DNA of 64,000 nucleotides, from contig OV884011.1 of NCBI GenBank assembly GCA_930367205.1, forward strand, positions 42,917,754 to 42,981,753. Reading direction: 5' to 3'. The notes under the pieces were generated by a model. That model was not told where the DNA came from. It searched no databases and worked only from the letters and a program-made list of their open reading frames with translations. Of this stretch, positions 34,260 through 46,101 are shown piece by piece (positions within the stretch are counted from its first letter, which is position 1; every line of letters begins with the position of its first letter). This DNA comes from Acanthosoma haemorrhoidale. Taxonomy: Eukaryota > Arthropoda > Insecta > Hemiptera > Acanthosomatidae. Made by a program: the position numbers and the translations under genes.

Positions 34260-35379
34260 GTAACCAAGCTATTTCTGACCCTGATTTCTTAAAATAAAAT
34301 TTTACGTTTATAAATTTAGTCTGAATTACGAAATTGTACCTAGTAACGAGACAAAATCAAAACTTATTTAGTGTTTTCTAACCAGTCACGTGTTACTTCA
34401 CGAACAATTTACTTATGTTATGTTTACATTTTTACACTAACTTATTAATTAGTTGTTTTTTTTAATTTAGGCAAAATATGCAACTTTGTACTGTAAAACC
34501 ATAAGACGTGCAATTTACACAAAAAAGTTGAAAACGTCGTATTTTACAAAATAAAATTTAAGCATATTAATCAGGATGCCTTAATTCGTGAAAATAAATT
34601 GTTCATAATCGATTTAAAGCCAGAGGAAAAAAAAGTGCAATTGTACTAGAATCCGGGATCCACAGCTACGCCGATGGATTCTATGGACCCAATACCCAAT
34701 GAAGTGAGAAAATTCCGATAAAGGCACAGATGAAACGCTAAAGCGTGATTTCGCGATGACTGTGTTGCAGATGTCACAATGCTGGCACATGGAATAATAA
34801 CAGCATTAAGGGGGGAGGGGGATTTCAATATCACACCAAGATTTCAGACCGGAATTGGTCCCGGCGCACGGCACACAGCGCAGGTACCACTGACGTCGAG
34901 GCTTCCCTCCTAGTTGACGGTCTAACGCTCTCCTTCACCTAAAAATCAAATACCAAACCTCATCCATGCAGATCACGTGTGTATGAAAGATAAAAAAAAC
35001 CCCTGATATATATTTTCAGAAAATACCCAGCAATATTTAGAGCATAAAAGGACCAACTCTCACCCAAGGACACACAATCAAAACCAAAACGATGAACCAA
35101 TAAACTCGAAATATTACCGCTACCCTCACCCATAGAGATAATATCAAAGAATAAATTACTAAATTATTAGAAAACAAAATAATTCAACCTAATGATTCGC
35201 CAGTGAGACCACTCTCCCCAAAATTATTTTCAATCGAGATGCTTCAATCATTACATTGTATTTTCATGTTTCAAATTCAGATATTTCTCAACATCTTCAT
35301 CTTACCTTTTTTTATACAGTCCATTTTACCAGTCATATAAAAGCTCCTCAACTCGTAGCTGTAGGGCCATCATCCGCTT
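34260..35379. other. No supported gene
   Basis: AT-rich to mixed sequence. 34,640-34,960 is GC-richer and has a G-rich run near 34,810, but no protein motif was recognised on either strand. Confidence 0.4.
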
Positions 35380-36240
35380 AAATTTGCTTGAACTGAAAGA
35401 GAAATTAAAAGTTATCTAGGACCCACAGAATCTTATAGGAAAATTATTCTAAAATTGCATCCCCTTTGAAAAAATCGTTAAAAAAGGAATTCACACTATA
35501 ACGTGGAAGCTTTTGAGACTCTTAAAAACCTAATATATAATAACGCGATATTATAAATTCCAAACTTTGAAAAAGATTTCTTTTTAAACAACTGACGCTA
35601 GGAGCTGTGTACTAGCCCAAAATAAGAGATGGGATAGAACTTCCAGTTTGTTTCACTTCTAGGACACTAAATAAAACAGAGCAAAATTGTTCCACCACAG
35701 AAAAAGAATGCCTGGCCTTCTTGGGCTTGCAATCATTTATTTGCACTGATCACAAACCTTTAAAATATATGACAACCTGCAAACATAAACTACTAAATTT
35801 TATAATGCTAAGTAGAATAACAAAACAGTATTATAACAAGTAGAAGGGGCTTGAGCAGAACTGTATACCTGCCTCGTAACTTCATGGAAGCCACTGATAT
35901 TTTTAAGTAAGCAACCGCATCCCTCCAAGACTCCTCCCCCTACTTCCCAGAATCTTATCCTTTTCTTATACATGTCTCAGCTTTAGCCCCAGACCCCACT
36001 CGTCCCTGGACATTCCACCCAGTATGTAGTAACGTAACTCTTAGTATTTGTATATACCAGCGTTTCGCTTGCACTTCATAATAAAGCTTTTCTTTCTTTT
36101 CTTTTAAAAGACTCTCCTCTACAAAGAGTATCTAACTCTAGACTCATCAGATGGATAATTATGCTATAAGACTTTGACTTGGAGATAAAACACACTGAAA
36201 GGAAAGCAAACAAATCGATTCATGTGACACTGATGAACTT
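35380..36240 (+). pseudogene. Gypsy-type RNase H relic split by a retroposon
   Basis: Fragments read TTDARSCVLAQNKRW (family TTDASxxGLGAVLxQ), FICTDHKPLKYM (family CTDHKPLxYL) and, after an interruption, SRLIRWIIML.DFDLEIKHTERK (family SRLxRWxxxLxxYDFEIxYxxGK). These are consecutive blocks of a Ty3/gypsy RNase H domain. Stops and deletions abound. The sequence differs from elements A-C, so it is an older, separate family. Confidence 0.75.
35841..36108 (+). mobile_element. Retroposon insert in the gypsy RNase H relic
   Basis: About 270 bp separates two adjoining RNase H motifs. It ends with AATAAAGC and a TTTCTTTCTTTTCTTTT-like run at 36,082-36,108, which looks like a 3' terminus. Clean target duplications were not identified, so the edges are approximate. 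Confidence 0.45.
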
Positions 36241-36997
36241 TAGAGTGTACATTCTGACATCTCATCAGCTGAATGCCGAGTCATGCTAGTAGAAGACCAA
36301 GATAAGCCAGTTAACATAAAGAAACATCAGATTACTATATCAAAAGGGCACTTTCAGACAAAAATTTTTCCAACATTCCCAACAAAAAAAACGATACAAA
36401 CTTTCTTTTAATGGACATTTTGGAATAATTTAGAAAATAGTTGTTGACATTCATTAAACCCAGCATCCTTGCCTTCTTCTCCTTTAGCGTCTTTTGCTGA
36501 AGGAAGGCCTCGTGGCTTGATGAAATTCCCCTAATTCTATCAATGCCTTTTGGTTTATGGCACGGTGATTTAATTGTCATGGGGAAATCCTGAGGGGTCT
36601 GTTTCTTTGTAAGTCCATTCCTCATTTCATCTCTTGGAACGGATTCAAAAGACACCTTCTATTCGAGGAACCCCATTCTCATCTTTTTTCCAAGCTTTTC
36701 AAGGACAATTCTTCGCTTAATTGTGTGGTCTTTCATTGGTCTTCCTGGAATAAAAACTGCTTGCTTCTTATCCAAGTCTATTTCCTCGAATCTTCTTTAC
36801 TTTTATTTTAAAATAGAGATTTATAGCTTACAATAAGCTTTGTTTTAATAGCGTGTGGTGTTGCAAACCTCGAGATTTGTATTTATTTATGCACGTGAAT
36901 CCCGACTAATCTGCTGTTTTTATAACTTGGCAAATCATGAGTGGCCTCGAGAAGCCCACTTGTGGATTCCGTTGGGCCATATGGATTGTAGAAAGGC

Positions 36998-37001
<4 letters not shown>

Positions 37002-37065
<64 letters not shown>
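37002..37065. repeat. (TA)n microsatellite next to element A
   Basis: An uninterrupted TA run of about 64 bp directly abuts the 3' LTR of element A. The elements of this lineage seem to target TATA (element B has a TATA duplication), so the run may have been the target or may have grown after insertion. Confidence 0.95.
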
Positions 37066-37067
<2 letters not shown>

Positions 37068-37251
37068 TTAATCGTCGGCGGTTAAGTGTGATAAAAAGAT
37101 AATAATGAAAGAGGAAAAAACACCGACACACTGTGACTCCAGTAAAAGACTACTTTATTGTCTTTAGTAATCCGACCTACATAGGATCATGGGTTGTTTA
37201 CCTCCCATGATCGTATTAGTTTACAACATAAACTTGCCTCTGGCTTTAACT
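37066..37251 (-). repeat. 3' LTR of gypsy element A
   Basis: 186 bp with AGTTAA/TTAACT inverted termini, the same length as both LTRs of element B. A polypurine tract (GGCAGGGGGG when read on the minus strand) lies immediately before it at 37,252-37,261. It contains the AATAAAG signal shared by the lineage. Confidence 0.9.
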
Positions 37252-37504
37252 CCCCCCTGCCAGTTCCTGACCATCCGTCGGGAACTGAAACTTAACACTT
37301 ATGCTAATTATATACAGTTCTGACATAATAATTTCCTGCTCGCCTAGAGCAGCACAACACTGTCTTATAATCATAAATACAGAACATAACTTTATCCAAT
37401 GTGGTACAAGGTTAAAACAGTAAAATAAAAAATCATGTATCTGGCAAATGCCACCAAAAACCAAAAGAGATGTGTGCAGGAGTGAGAAAATTAGAGTCAA
37501 TTTC

Positions 37505-38831
37505 CTATTTGGATGGCTTCCCCACTGGAAGCTTTAACTGCTCGAGATGGACAGTTCTCCTCTTCGCGGGTTCATGAACACTTTGGATGGTCACCAAATT
37601 GTGTTCACGAATCGTGATCACCCGGAAGGGACCCTCATAACGGGACACCTCCTACTCCTATTGGAACCGATCTTACGATACACCGTGTTGCCTATCGCCA
37701 CGCACCCTTCTAGTGGTTTGACGCCCGCGTTCTCCCTCAACACCCTCCTAGATTTTCCCCCGGTAATTTTCGCGTACACCTTCCCCCATACTTTCCCCAG
37801 TTCCACGCGGTTGGTGGTGAGTTGTGCGGACGTCTCGTCTCCCACCACCGTTCTACTCGTGTCTCGGCGACGCCCACGAAGTCCGAAAAGGATTTCAAAG
37901 GGTAAAACCCCGGTGGTCGTGTGGACAGAATGGTTATACGCAATGACCGCCCTAGGCATTGCCTCTGCCGGCTCCAACCCTTTGTCGGCATTGTAGACGC
38001 GGAGATGATCGCCCAAGGTACTGTGGAGACGCTCAATTCCTCCTCGGCTCTTTGGATGCCCTGGGGTATTGACGTGCCACATCACGTCCAGAGCCTTCAT
38101 CTCTTTCCGCACGTTGGCGTTATCGAACTCCTTTCCACCGTCCGACGCTATCCGATCTGGGACGCCGTAGAATTGGAACCAACGCCTCAGCGCGCCTAGC
38201 ACTGCTTCCGATGACTTTTCCCGACCGGGGTATGCCATAGCCATTTTGCTAAAGAGGTCAACCACGGTGACCCACTTGTGTCCCCGCCAAGTGAAGGTAT
38301 CAACTTGAAGGTCAGTGAGCGGTGTTTGCGCCGTGGGAGTCTCGACTTGTTGCCCGGTCGGTGGGTGCCTGTCATATTTGGTACGATGACAAACTTCGCA
38401 CGCAGCTAGTGTTTCCTAGATTGTCTTTCGCATCCCCCACCAGAAATACTTCCGCCTCAACGCCTGAGCCGTCTCTTGTTCTCCCCTGTGGTTGGTTTTG
38501 CCCTGATGGTACGCAAGCGTGATCTCCTTCTGCGTTGGCTCATCCGGGATGGTCTCTACCATCATGGTACACCGTACAAATGTTCGGTCAACCCAAACCT
38601 GCTCCGCCCTCCAAAGGCGCTTAATTTTCTCCCATATGGTTGCGTTCCCGACGTAAAGAAAATGGGTCTTCCCTGGTGTGGAAGCATCATTAAGGGCACG
38701 ACTAATTTGGTCATTGTTCACCCCTGTAGCCGACCATATGGTCGTGGTGGTCGATCGTGGAGAACTATCATGTGCTATTTTCATGGGGCCGAAGGTCTTC
38801 GTCTTCCAGACTATCTAGCGGCGCTTATCGT
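37505..38831 (-). pseudogene. Integrase of gypsy element A (frameshifted)
   Basis: The zinc-binding HHCC region is at 38,784-38,390 (HQGKTNHRG, then WWGMRKTI, with the CxxC half just beyond a stop at about 38,416). The catalytic core is at 38,265-37,900: DLFSKMAMAYP, the second aspartate in ASDGGKEFDN and the glutamate in GGIERLHST. A C-terminal tail follows (LRENAGVKPLEG). Frames change between the zinc and core parts. The protein would insert the cDNA into the genome. The pol frame reaches its natural stop at 37,505. Confidence 0.85.
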
Positions 38832-40397
38832 TTATAATTTCTTCCCGCTCTTCCATGTCCGCAGGCCTGTCGTCCGTTGAGCTCCCTCCTCCTGCCGACG
38901 GTACCAAATCCGTAGACCCTGGTTCCTGTTGGTCTTCTTCTCTCTCCGGCGTCCATTCTCGCTAGAACTGCCTTCCGTCTCGGGAGGATTCCCCCTGCTC
39001 TTGTTCGAGTGCGTTGACCACCATCGACGGGACAGCCAGTCCGCCACGACGTTTTCCTTACCGGGCTTGTATATTACCTCCAAGTTGTATTGGCTGAGGA
39101 ACTCCTTCCAACGCATGACCCTCGCCGACGACTCTTTTAATTTACCGACCCACTGTAACGGTTTGTGGTCAGCGTGCACCCGGAACCTTCTCCCGAACAC
39201 GTAGGGCCGGAAATGGTCTATTGCCCAGACTATCCCTAATAATTCCCGCTCTAGCGCGCTATACCGACTTTCCACCTCTGTGAGGCGCCTACTGGCGTAC
39301 GCTACTGGACGGTCCCCTTTCCCCCCCCCCCGCCTGTGACAGAACTGCTCCCAAGGCATATTCACTGGCATCTGTCGTTATTGTGAATTGCTTTGTGAAA
39401 TGAGGAAAATCCAGTACAGGATGTTCTTGTAGTCGTCCCATGCACTTGCGAATGTTCGCCTCTATGTCGGGGGTGATGACTACTTTTTTCCCCTTTTTGA
39501 GGAGGTCGTTAAGAGGTACCAGGTATGCTGCCATTTCTGGGACGAATCGCCTGTAGTAGTTCAGTGTTCCCATCAACCGCCGTATCCCTTTTACGTCTGA
39601 CGGAACCGCCATCTTCTGGATTGCTGCTACCTTCCCGGCATCTGGTCGTACTCCTTCTTTGGATATCGTGTGCCCCAACAAACTGATGACCTCCTGATCC
39701 AGATGAGACTTTTCCTCCAACAATTTCAGGCCGAATTGTCGCACTCGGTCAAAAACTGTCCTCAGGTGATCTATATGTTGGGCCTCGGTCGCGCTGAATA
39801 CTAAGAGGTCGTCCATGTATATCTGGCAAACGGACTCATATACTCCACGTAGCAACTCATCCATGAGCCTTTGGAATGTGATGGGTGCATTTTTTAATCC
39901 AAATGGCATCCTGGTGAACTCGTAGTGACCTCTCTCAAAAGTGAAGGCTGTCTTATGTCGGTCCCTAGGATGCATCTGTATCTGGTGATACCCCGCTTTG
40001 AGATCCAGGGTGGTGAAGATCCTGGCCCCGCTCAGCCTGTCCAGAATGTCATCGAACCGTGGAATTGGGTTCTTCTCGTCCACCGTATTCTCATTGAGCT
40101 TCCGGTAGTCTACTACCACTCTATACTTATCTGGGACCCCGCCTTCCACGCTCTTTTTCTTAACAGCCCAATTAAGGGGCTATTATATGGTGACGTGCTG
40201 TCTTCGATGATCCCCTGTTTTTTCAAGTTGTCCAGCTCCTCCCTAATATGGTGTCTCAGAGCCTGTGGGTATCTGCGCTCCTTCACGTAGCTTACTCGGT
40301 CCTGCTTGAGCGGAATCTCATGTACTGTTTTTCCTGTGGCCCCCAATCTCTCCCCTTCCTTAAAGAAAATGTCCGTATATTCTCCCTTGAGCTCCAC
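38832..40397 (-). pseudogene. Reverse transcriptase and RNase H of gypsy element A (frameshifted)
   Basis: RT is well preserved at 40,149-39,400: DYRKLNENTV, TTLDLKAGYHQI, FTRMPFGLKNAP and the catalytic IYMDD. RNase H starts with TTDASEYALGAVL. A run of about 10 G breaks the frame near 39,320, after which RPVAYASRRLTEVE and HADHKPLQWVGK continue. A second shift near 40,150 separates the N-terminal RT part (40,397-40,113, EIPLKQDRVSYVKERRYPQ). The same G-run break exists in element B. Confidence 0.9.
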
Positions 40398-40599
40398 TCT
40401 CCAATCCTCCGCTCGCCTAATCGCCCCTACTCGCGCCCTACCGTCTCTCCCTACGTCCCTCCCTTGTCTCAGGCACCTATATGTTTTCTTACCTAAGCGA
40501 ATGTCCTATTTCCCTTCCCTGTTCCTAATCCTCGCTCCAACTTTCCCCAACAGATCACATCCTATGATCCCTCCGTATTCCCGGGGCATTTTTTCCACC

Positions 40600-41804
40600 A
40601 CATGGACCCGTTATTTCTCCTCGCTACGATCCCATCTTTCCAACCTTATTATCGCTTCCCCTTCGACCCTGCAGGGGCCCCCCAGGGTGACCAAGCTACA
40701 AGAATATACCTCCGGGCACTGCCGCTTCCACAGCCCACTCCGCTTCCTGGTTCTTCCCTTTCGTTGTCCGTTTCGGAGGTTTCCGAAGTTTCTGAAGCCT
40801 CCGACTGATGTCTCTCCCTCCTCCACACTCTCTGAGCATTGATTTCCATTGGCTGTGGACGGTTCACGTTTCTGCGTGGGCTCATATATGGGCACTGTCT
40901 TGCTAAGTGACCCTCTGTGCCACACTCAAAGCACCTAGTGCGTGGGCACTTAACTACCAGGTGTCCTGTCTTCTCACACTCGTAACACTCCTCGCTACGA
41001 TCCCATCTTTCCAACCCTATTATCGCTTCCCCTTCGACCCAGCAGGGGCCCCCCAGGGTGACCAAGCTACAAGAACATACCTGCATTTGAGGCATCCTTC
41101 CTCCTCCACACATGCTCTCTAGTGTCTCCCGACACATTATTGTGTTGGTACTCCCCGTATCCACTAAGCACTGCACTCCACATACGACTCTAATTATAGG
41201 CAGACCGCCATGTGTGCCTTTTACAATATTATTTATTAACGTGCGGTCGCCTCTCCGCTGCCACTCTTCTCAGATCTCGCGTTCTCCCCTCTCCTCCGTC
41301 GCCTGTCGTCGGCCGCTCCTCCGGGCACTGCCGCTTCCACAGCCCACTCCGCTTCCTGGCTCTTCCCTTTCGTTGTCCGTTTCGGAGATTTCCGAAGTTT
41401 CTGAAGCCTCTGAGTGATGTCTCTCCCTCCTCCACACTCTCTGAGCATTGATTTCCATTGGCTCGGGACGGTTCACGTTTCTGCGTGGGCTCATATATGG
41501 TCACTGTCTTGCTACGTGACCCTCCGTGCCACACTCAAAGCACCTAGTGCGTGGGCACTTAGCTACCAGGTGTCCTGTCTTCCCTTCTCCTGGGGCGTCC
41601 CGCGTTTCCTCGGCTCCTTTTTCTCACTGCTGCCCTCTCTCTTCTACCGTACTCCACCTCCTTCTTCCTCCATGTGACTGGCGCGATTTTGGGCCTTTTA
41701 TATACTACTTTCCTCCAGTCCATTTTTTCCTCGCCAGCTGTAATTTCCTCCTCTCTGGCGCTGGTGTCCACCATTTCTTGAGCGCATTCTAGAAACGTGC
41801 GCTC
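40600..41804 (-). pseudogene. Rearranged gag-nucleocapsid and protease of element A
   Basis: Sense order (right to left): end of gag, a partial nucleocapsid knuckle, acidic gag tail, protease with the DTGS motif (CLVDTGSTNTIM near 41,150), and protease C-terminal part SCSLVTLGGPC. Then a second round follows: two full knuckles (CYECEKTGHLVVKC, CFECGTEGHLARQC), the acidic tail again, and directly SCSLVTLGGPC without the active-site part. The repeated segments are 40,616-40,985 and 40,988-41,580. The second round has the same protease-deleted junction as element B, so A looks like a recombinant of a protease-plus and a protease-minus copy. Confidence 0.85.
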
Positions 41805-42428
41805 TCAAGGTAACGCCTCCCTTCTTCCTGTTTCCTTCGCTAGCTGCACCTTCAGTATTGTAGACAAAAACGCCATCCTGCCCTCTACTTCTGCCGCGCT
41901 CAATGTCTCCCGCATCTTCTCCGTAATGGCATTGTATTGAGCCAGCAGTGTTCCGGCGTACTGCCCGTTTGTTTGTCGTTGCCTCTTCGTCTCCCGGAAC
42001 ATTTTAAAAATATCCTCTTCCGGGGTCCATCTTCCCCCGCCGAATGCTTTCTTCAGCCGCTCCTTCACTATGGTCCATGAGGTCTCCTCGTCAGCCTGGA
42101 TCATATTCAGAATACTCCGCTTAACTCTGCACACCAGAGCTGCTCTCAGTGAATCGGCATCTCCTTCAGTTATTAAATCCTCCGTCCGTTTTCCTTCTAT
42201 CCGCATCATCAGCCGGTCACCCCCCTTAAGGAAATGATTCAGTTCCCCGGTCTCACCTGCGAATCTCTCCAGATCGGAAATGGACTTCCTCATATCCTGA
42301 GCCGTGATCGCTTGAATCTTCATCCACGCTAATGTAGTCGCGTGAGCCGCTGCCATCGTCGTTTGAGGCAACTGAGGTATATCTGCAGCTCCACTTAGCA
42401 CCGCGGGTCGTAACACTCCCTCTGGCAT
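41805..42428 (-). pseudogene. Gag N-terminal part of element A, ending at an in-frame stop
   Basis: 207 codons beginning MPEGVLRPAVLSGAA and ending GRREALP. Capsid-like helical content includes ISDLERFAGETGELNHF and WTIVKERLKKAFGGG. It differs from element B gag at very few residues. The TGA that ends it is followed in the same frame by ERTFLECAQ, which aligns with uninterrupted gag in element C, so the stop is internal to the ancestral gag. Confidence 0.85.
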
Positions 42429-42930
42429 GTTATTAAAAAAAAACGTAAAAGAGAGGAGACGATTAAAAAAAAAAATTAGAGAGAAAGAGATTACTTTCTT
42501 GTTCTATACCGTGAGAATACGGGCTTTTTCTGACAAATCATATGTGTTGGTTTTGTTAAGATATCCTTATTTTCATCCTTGACATTCCTTGCTTTCATAC
42601 AGCTTCTTATCACAGCTTATACTTAATAATATTAATATAATAATAATACTTTTAAACTTTACCCAGAAATCATCTTTAGTTTCACTAAAGTCTATACTTC
42701 TTCTATGGGTTTCTATGGAATCTGTTTATTTCTTACTTAATTCCTCCGAACTTCGCAATTCATCTGCTTTTATCCATTTATAGACTTTAGGCCTGATTTG
42801 TTTAGGTTTTCTCCAGGCCTTCTTATCCCCATATGATTTTTTTCTGTTAGTATTTCTGTATGTAGCATGTATTATGTTTTTTTCGATAGTTATCTAGAAT
42901 ATTCACATCTTTCATTTTATATATATATAT

Positions 42931-44135
42931 TGTAACCTACCTCATTTTTTACCATTTCTTTTTTTTACTTTATTGATCATTTTACCTTAACTAATTTGGC
43001 AGGTCCGTCATGAGATCTTTAATTCAAATCGTTTTTATGTCTTCGACATAGGAAATTATCCCGATTGAATCGCCCGATCTCAAGGCTAATGTTGTAGTTA
43101 TTAATAAATTGAGAAACTGGGAATTGTGAAATATATACAAATAAAATGGTTATAACAAATAATTATAAGTATATAGAGTGCTGACAAAAATTATATAAAA
43201 AATATTCATTCCTTTTGAACAAGGGTAGTTACTACTAATTACAAAAAAACATGAAATTTGAGCTCAATTTCTTTTAATGGATCCATAATAAGAACAATAT
43301 TAATATCACCCAATCGATGATCTCCGTATAATCCAATCAACGTTACTGTCTGCTGTTGGTTCTTCTCCTCTCTTCCTGTATGGTACCGCCAGTTCGGGAG
43401 CTTGCTAAGAGTCCGCTTTTCTAGGCGGTTGGGCTAAGACTGCCCCTTTATCTCATCCCCACTCCTAAGAGTAGGGAAGATGCTGACCAGATGGGAGGGT
43501 TGATGGTCATGATATTTGAGAATATCATGACCAGCCACCCTCCCACTTTGTCCAGCATCTGCCCTTATGCTCTTAGGAGTGGGGATGGGATAAAAGGGTA
43601 GTCTTAGCCTAACAGCCAGAGGGCGAACAAGAGCAAGACCCCGACTTGGCGGTATCCAACAGAAGAAGAGGAGAAGAAGAAGAAGAAGAAGAAGAGATCA
43701 ACAGTAACGTTGATTGGATTAAACGGAGATCATCGATTGGGTGATATAGATATTGTTTTTTTATTATTATGGATCCATTAAAAAGAGATTGAGCTCAATT
43801 TTGATTTTTTTTTATATAACTAATTAGTAGTAACTATCCTTGTTCAAAAGGAATTGAATATTTTTTTATATAATTAATGTCAGCACTATTTATAATTATA
43901 ATTATTTGTTATAACCATTTTACTTGTATATATTTCACAATTCCCAGTTTCTCAATTTATTAATAACTAGAACATTAGCCTTGAGATCGGGCGATTCAAT
44001 CGGGATAAGTTCCTATGTCAAAGACATAAAACAACAATTTGAATTAAAGATCTCATGAAGGACCTGCCAAATTAGTTAAGGTAAATTGATCTAATAAAAT
44101 ATAAAAATAAATGGTAAAAAATGAGGTAGGTTTCA
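42931..44135. repeat. 1.2-kb near-perfect palindromic element
   Basis: The left arm (42,931-43,515) and right arm (43,522-44,135) are inverted copies with small differences. The ends read TGTAACCTACC and GGTAGGTTTCA. The centre is at about 43,518 (GGTCATGATAT, a 6-bp loop, ATATCATGACC). Both ends abut TATATATA runs, so a TA-type target is plausible. The right arm has an expanded GAA run near 43,675. There is no open frame of note. It interrupts unit 2 intron sequence and is missing from unit 1. Confidence 0.9.
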
Positions 44136-44458
44136 ATATATATATATATTATTTTATTATATATTATATTTTATATATATATTATATATTGCCCCAAACT
44201 ATTTCTCTGTGCTGGGCAGTCATGCTGTAGTATTTGAACTTATTGTTATATTATTTGTGAAGTGGAGTACAGCTTGATGAGATACTACCCCTTGAATGTA
44301 GAAAGGCAGTTAAAAAAATCCAGAAATTTTGAATATCAAGTATTGTATATATTTGGTTGCTAATGGTTAATTGACAATTTTATTTGTTATTATAGTTTGA
44401 TTATGCATCTGTTTTAAGTATTTTTTATCTTAACCCATTATTCTTCTGAATTTTCTAG

Positions 44459-44545
44459 AGGAAGTTGCACATATTAAGGAAGAACATGTTACAGTCCAAA
44501 ATACACGATTTAAGGAAGAAGAAAAGCTGATTATCTTGGGCGCTG
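44459..44545 (+). CDS. Zinc-finger locus, acidic cassette (unit 2, first)
   Basis: An 87-nt phase-1 exon with acceptor TTTTCTAG (ending 44,458) and donor GTGAGT. It encodes EEVAHIKEEHVTVQNTRFKE and ends with LIILGA. It is the positional copy of 9,330-9,416, with the frame, splice sites and IKEE motif kept and substitutions mostly at other residues. Retention of frame and splice signals argues that it is, or until recently was, a functional exon. No start exon was found upstream of it within unit 2. Confidence 0.65.
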
Positions 44546-45301
44546 GTGAGTGATGTAATTTTTAACAGCTTTTAACAATTTTAGTCAGTCTTCTGTTGAA
44601 AAAAAATTGTATTTTAAAAAATGTTGCATTTCCCACAAGTTATGGAATATATTGAAGAAATCTGACGTTGTAGCCATTAAGGATATTAAGAATATTAAGG
44701 ATACAATTTTGATCTATTGTTCGCTATATCTTTTTTATTAAAAGATTTTGTTTGTTTTTATATTTAAAAATTTGAATTAGAATGTTGACAACAAAATGGC
44801 TTTTGACAAATAAGTAAATCGTATTAAACTATTTGAGAATTTATGTTGTGGTTTAGGGCGCATTATTATATATAATTATTAATAACTGAAATTTTAATAT
44901 ACGCAAATATCGGCTTGAATCGTTTATAACGAATTAAATGCGCGGTTTAGCTTGTGAGAGCCCTGTTGTTTCCTCTCAAAAATAGTGTCTAGTAATATGA
45001 TATTTTTTTTTTTTTCGTTTTCTGTTAATATCCGTTATTTTATTTTAACCAACTTATTTTGATGCGAGGTTTTATATTCCTTTTAAATATCGATAATAGA
45101 TCGATTCTTTTCCGACCGAAAGTCACTTCACACAATTTAATTTCCTACACTAAAGACCAGATTCATTTATGTGTTTATAGAATAGGGGGTGTACTAAATC
45201 TTATGATTCCAGACGAATAGAAAATTATTTAGTAAATGCAAAGAATATCTTAAATAAAAAATAAGCCAGTTCTACCAACATCTTCCTTCTGTTCGTTGTA
45301 G

Positions 45302-45379
45302 GTAAAGTACCACATATTAAAGAACAAGATGTTATATATAAAGAGACACCAGAAGACGAGCTGATTATCTCAGAGGATA
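45302..45379 (+). CDS. Zinc-finger locus, acidic cassette (unit 2, second)
   Basis: A 78-nt phase-1 exon with acceptor TTGTAG (ending 45,301) and donor GTAAGT (45,380). It reads GKVPHIKEQDVIYKETPEDE, then LIISED. It is the copy of 15,152-15,238, shortened by three codons without loss of frame. One of the two IKEE motifs is lost, and the first is changed to IKEQ, which breaks the SUMO-type pattern. It is 6.1 kb upstream of the nearest finger exon, with gypsy element B inserted in that intron. Confidence 0.65.
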
Positions 45380-45915
45380 GTAAGTAATTTTAATTTTTAT
45401 GCATATGTGTAATTTATATTCAAGTGATATTTTGGGTTAATAAAAAATAGTTAAATTTTGTAATATTGAAATGCATAGTATATTATTACAGAAACATAAT
45501 ATAATATTCGAAATATTCTGGTCGCCATGGAAGTAGACAGTACATGGAGATTCTAGAATGTTTCAATGTCAGGTGGAAGCATGAGTCAACTGTTGTGGCA
45601 AAGTGTCAGTTATAATAGTTATATAATTAATCAATGAAGGCAGAGAGAGTGAGTTTTGGTGAAGTGTCCAGTCAATTATTAATTTAAAGTTAAGAGAGTC
45701 AATCCAGATTTTTTGCTTGATCAAAGGCTGTAATCTGGGTCCAGCAAACGAATTATTTAATCATCTGATGCAGTACAAAGAGATATTACCCAACAAAAAC
45801 AATGTTGTAATTATTGATAATTCCTTATTTATTTTACTTGAATAATTTGCTTTATATTAAATTTTTCAATTGAAAGGTAGGCTCTCTACCTGTGAGATAT
45901 ATATATGTGTATATA

Positions 45916-46101
45916 AGCTAAAGCTAGAGGCCTGACTATGTCGAATAATAATACGATCATGGAATGTAAACAACCCATGATCCTATGTATGTCTGATTAT
46001 CTTCCACAATAAAGCAGTCTTTTACTGAAGTCAGAGTGTGTCGGTGCTTTTACCTCTTTCATTATTATCTTTTTATCAAACTTAACCGCCGACGATTAAC
46101 T
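45916..46101 (+). repeat. 5' LTR of gypsy element B
   Basis: 186 bp starting AGCTAA (AGTTAA in the other copies) and ending TTAACT. AATAAA at 46,008-46,013 is the likely polyadenylation signal, followed by GCAGTC as in elements A and C. Confidence 0.95.

Larger units (their letters stand above)
37066..42525 (-). mobile_element. Gypsy element A: 3' LTR, pol and gag, 5' LTR lost
   Basis: Minus-strand Ty3/gypsy element in the order gag (42,428) to pol end (37,505) to 3' LTR (37,251-37,066). The 5' LTR and primer site are missing: similarity to element B ends near 42,525, just inside where the primer site should be. No env gene is present. Element A is very similar to element B and also shares that element's in-frame gag stop. 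It has a tandem duplication in the gag/protease region and several frameshifts, so it cannot be autonomous. Confidence 0.9.
36520..42920 (+). repeat. Left part of duplicated unit 2, interrupted by gypsy element A
   Basis: 36,530-36,660 matches about 8,265-8,390, and 42,545-42,920 matches about 8,600-8,965. Everything between, including element A, is absent from unit 1 at the corresponding place. No match to the start exons (7,379-7,568) was found to the left of 36,520. Confidence 0.65.

Noticed and set aside
36855..37131. Open frames on both strands containing long IYIYIYIY runs
   Set aside because: They are translation of the (TA)n microsatellite at 37,002-37,065.
40248..41792. Several plus-strand serine/proline-rich open frames (up to 178 codons)
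   Set aside because: They are antisense shadows of the gag/protease and pol region of gypsy element A; the same shadows appear opposite element B at 46,868-47,829.
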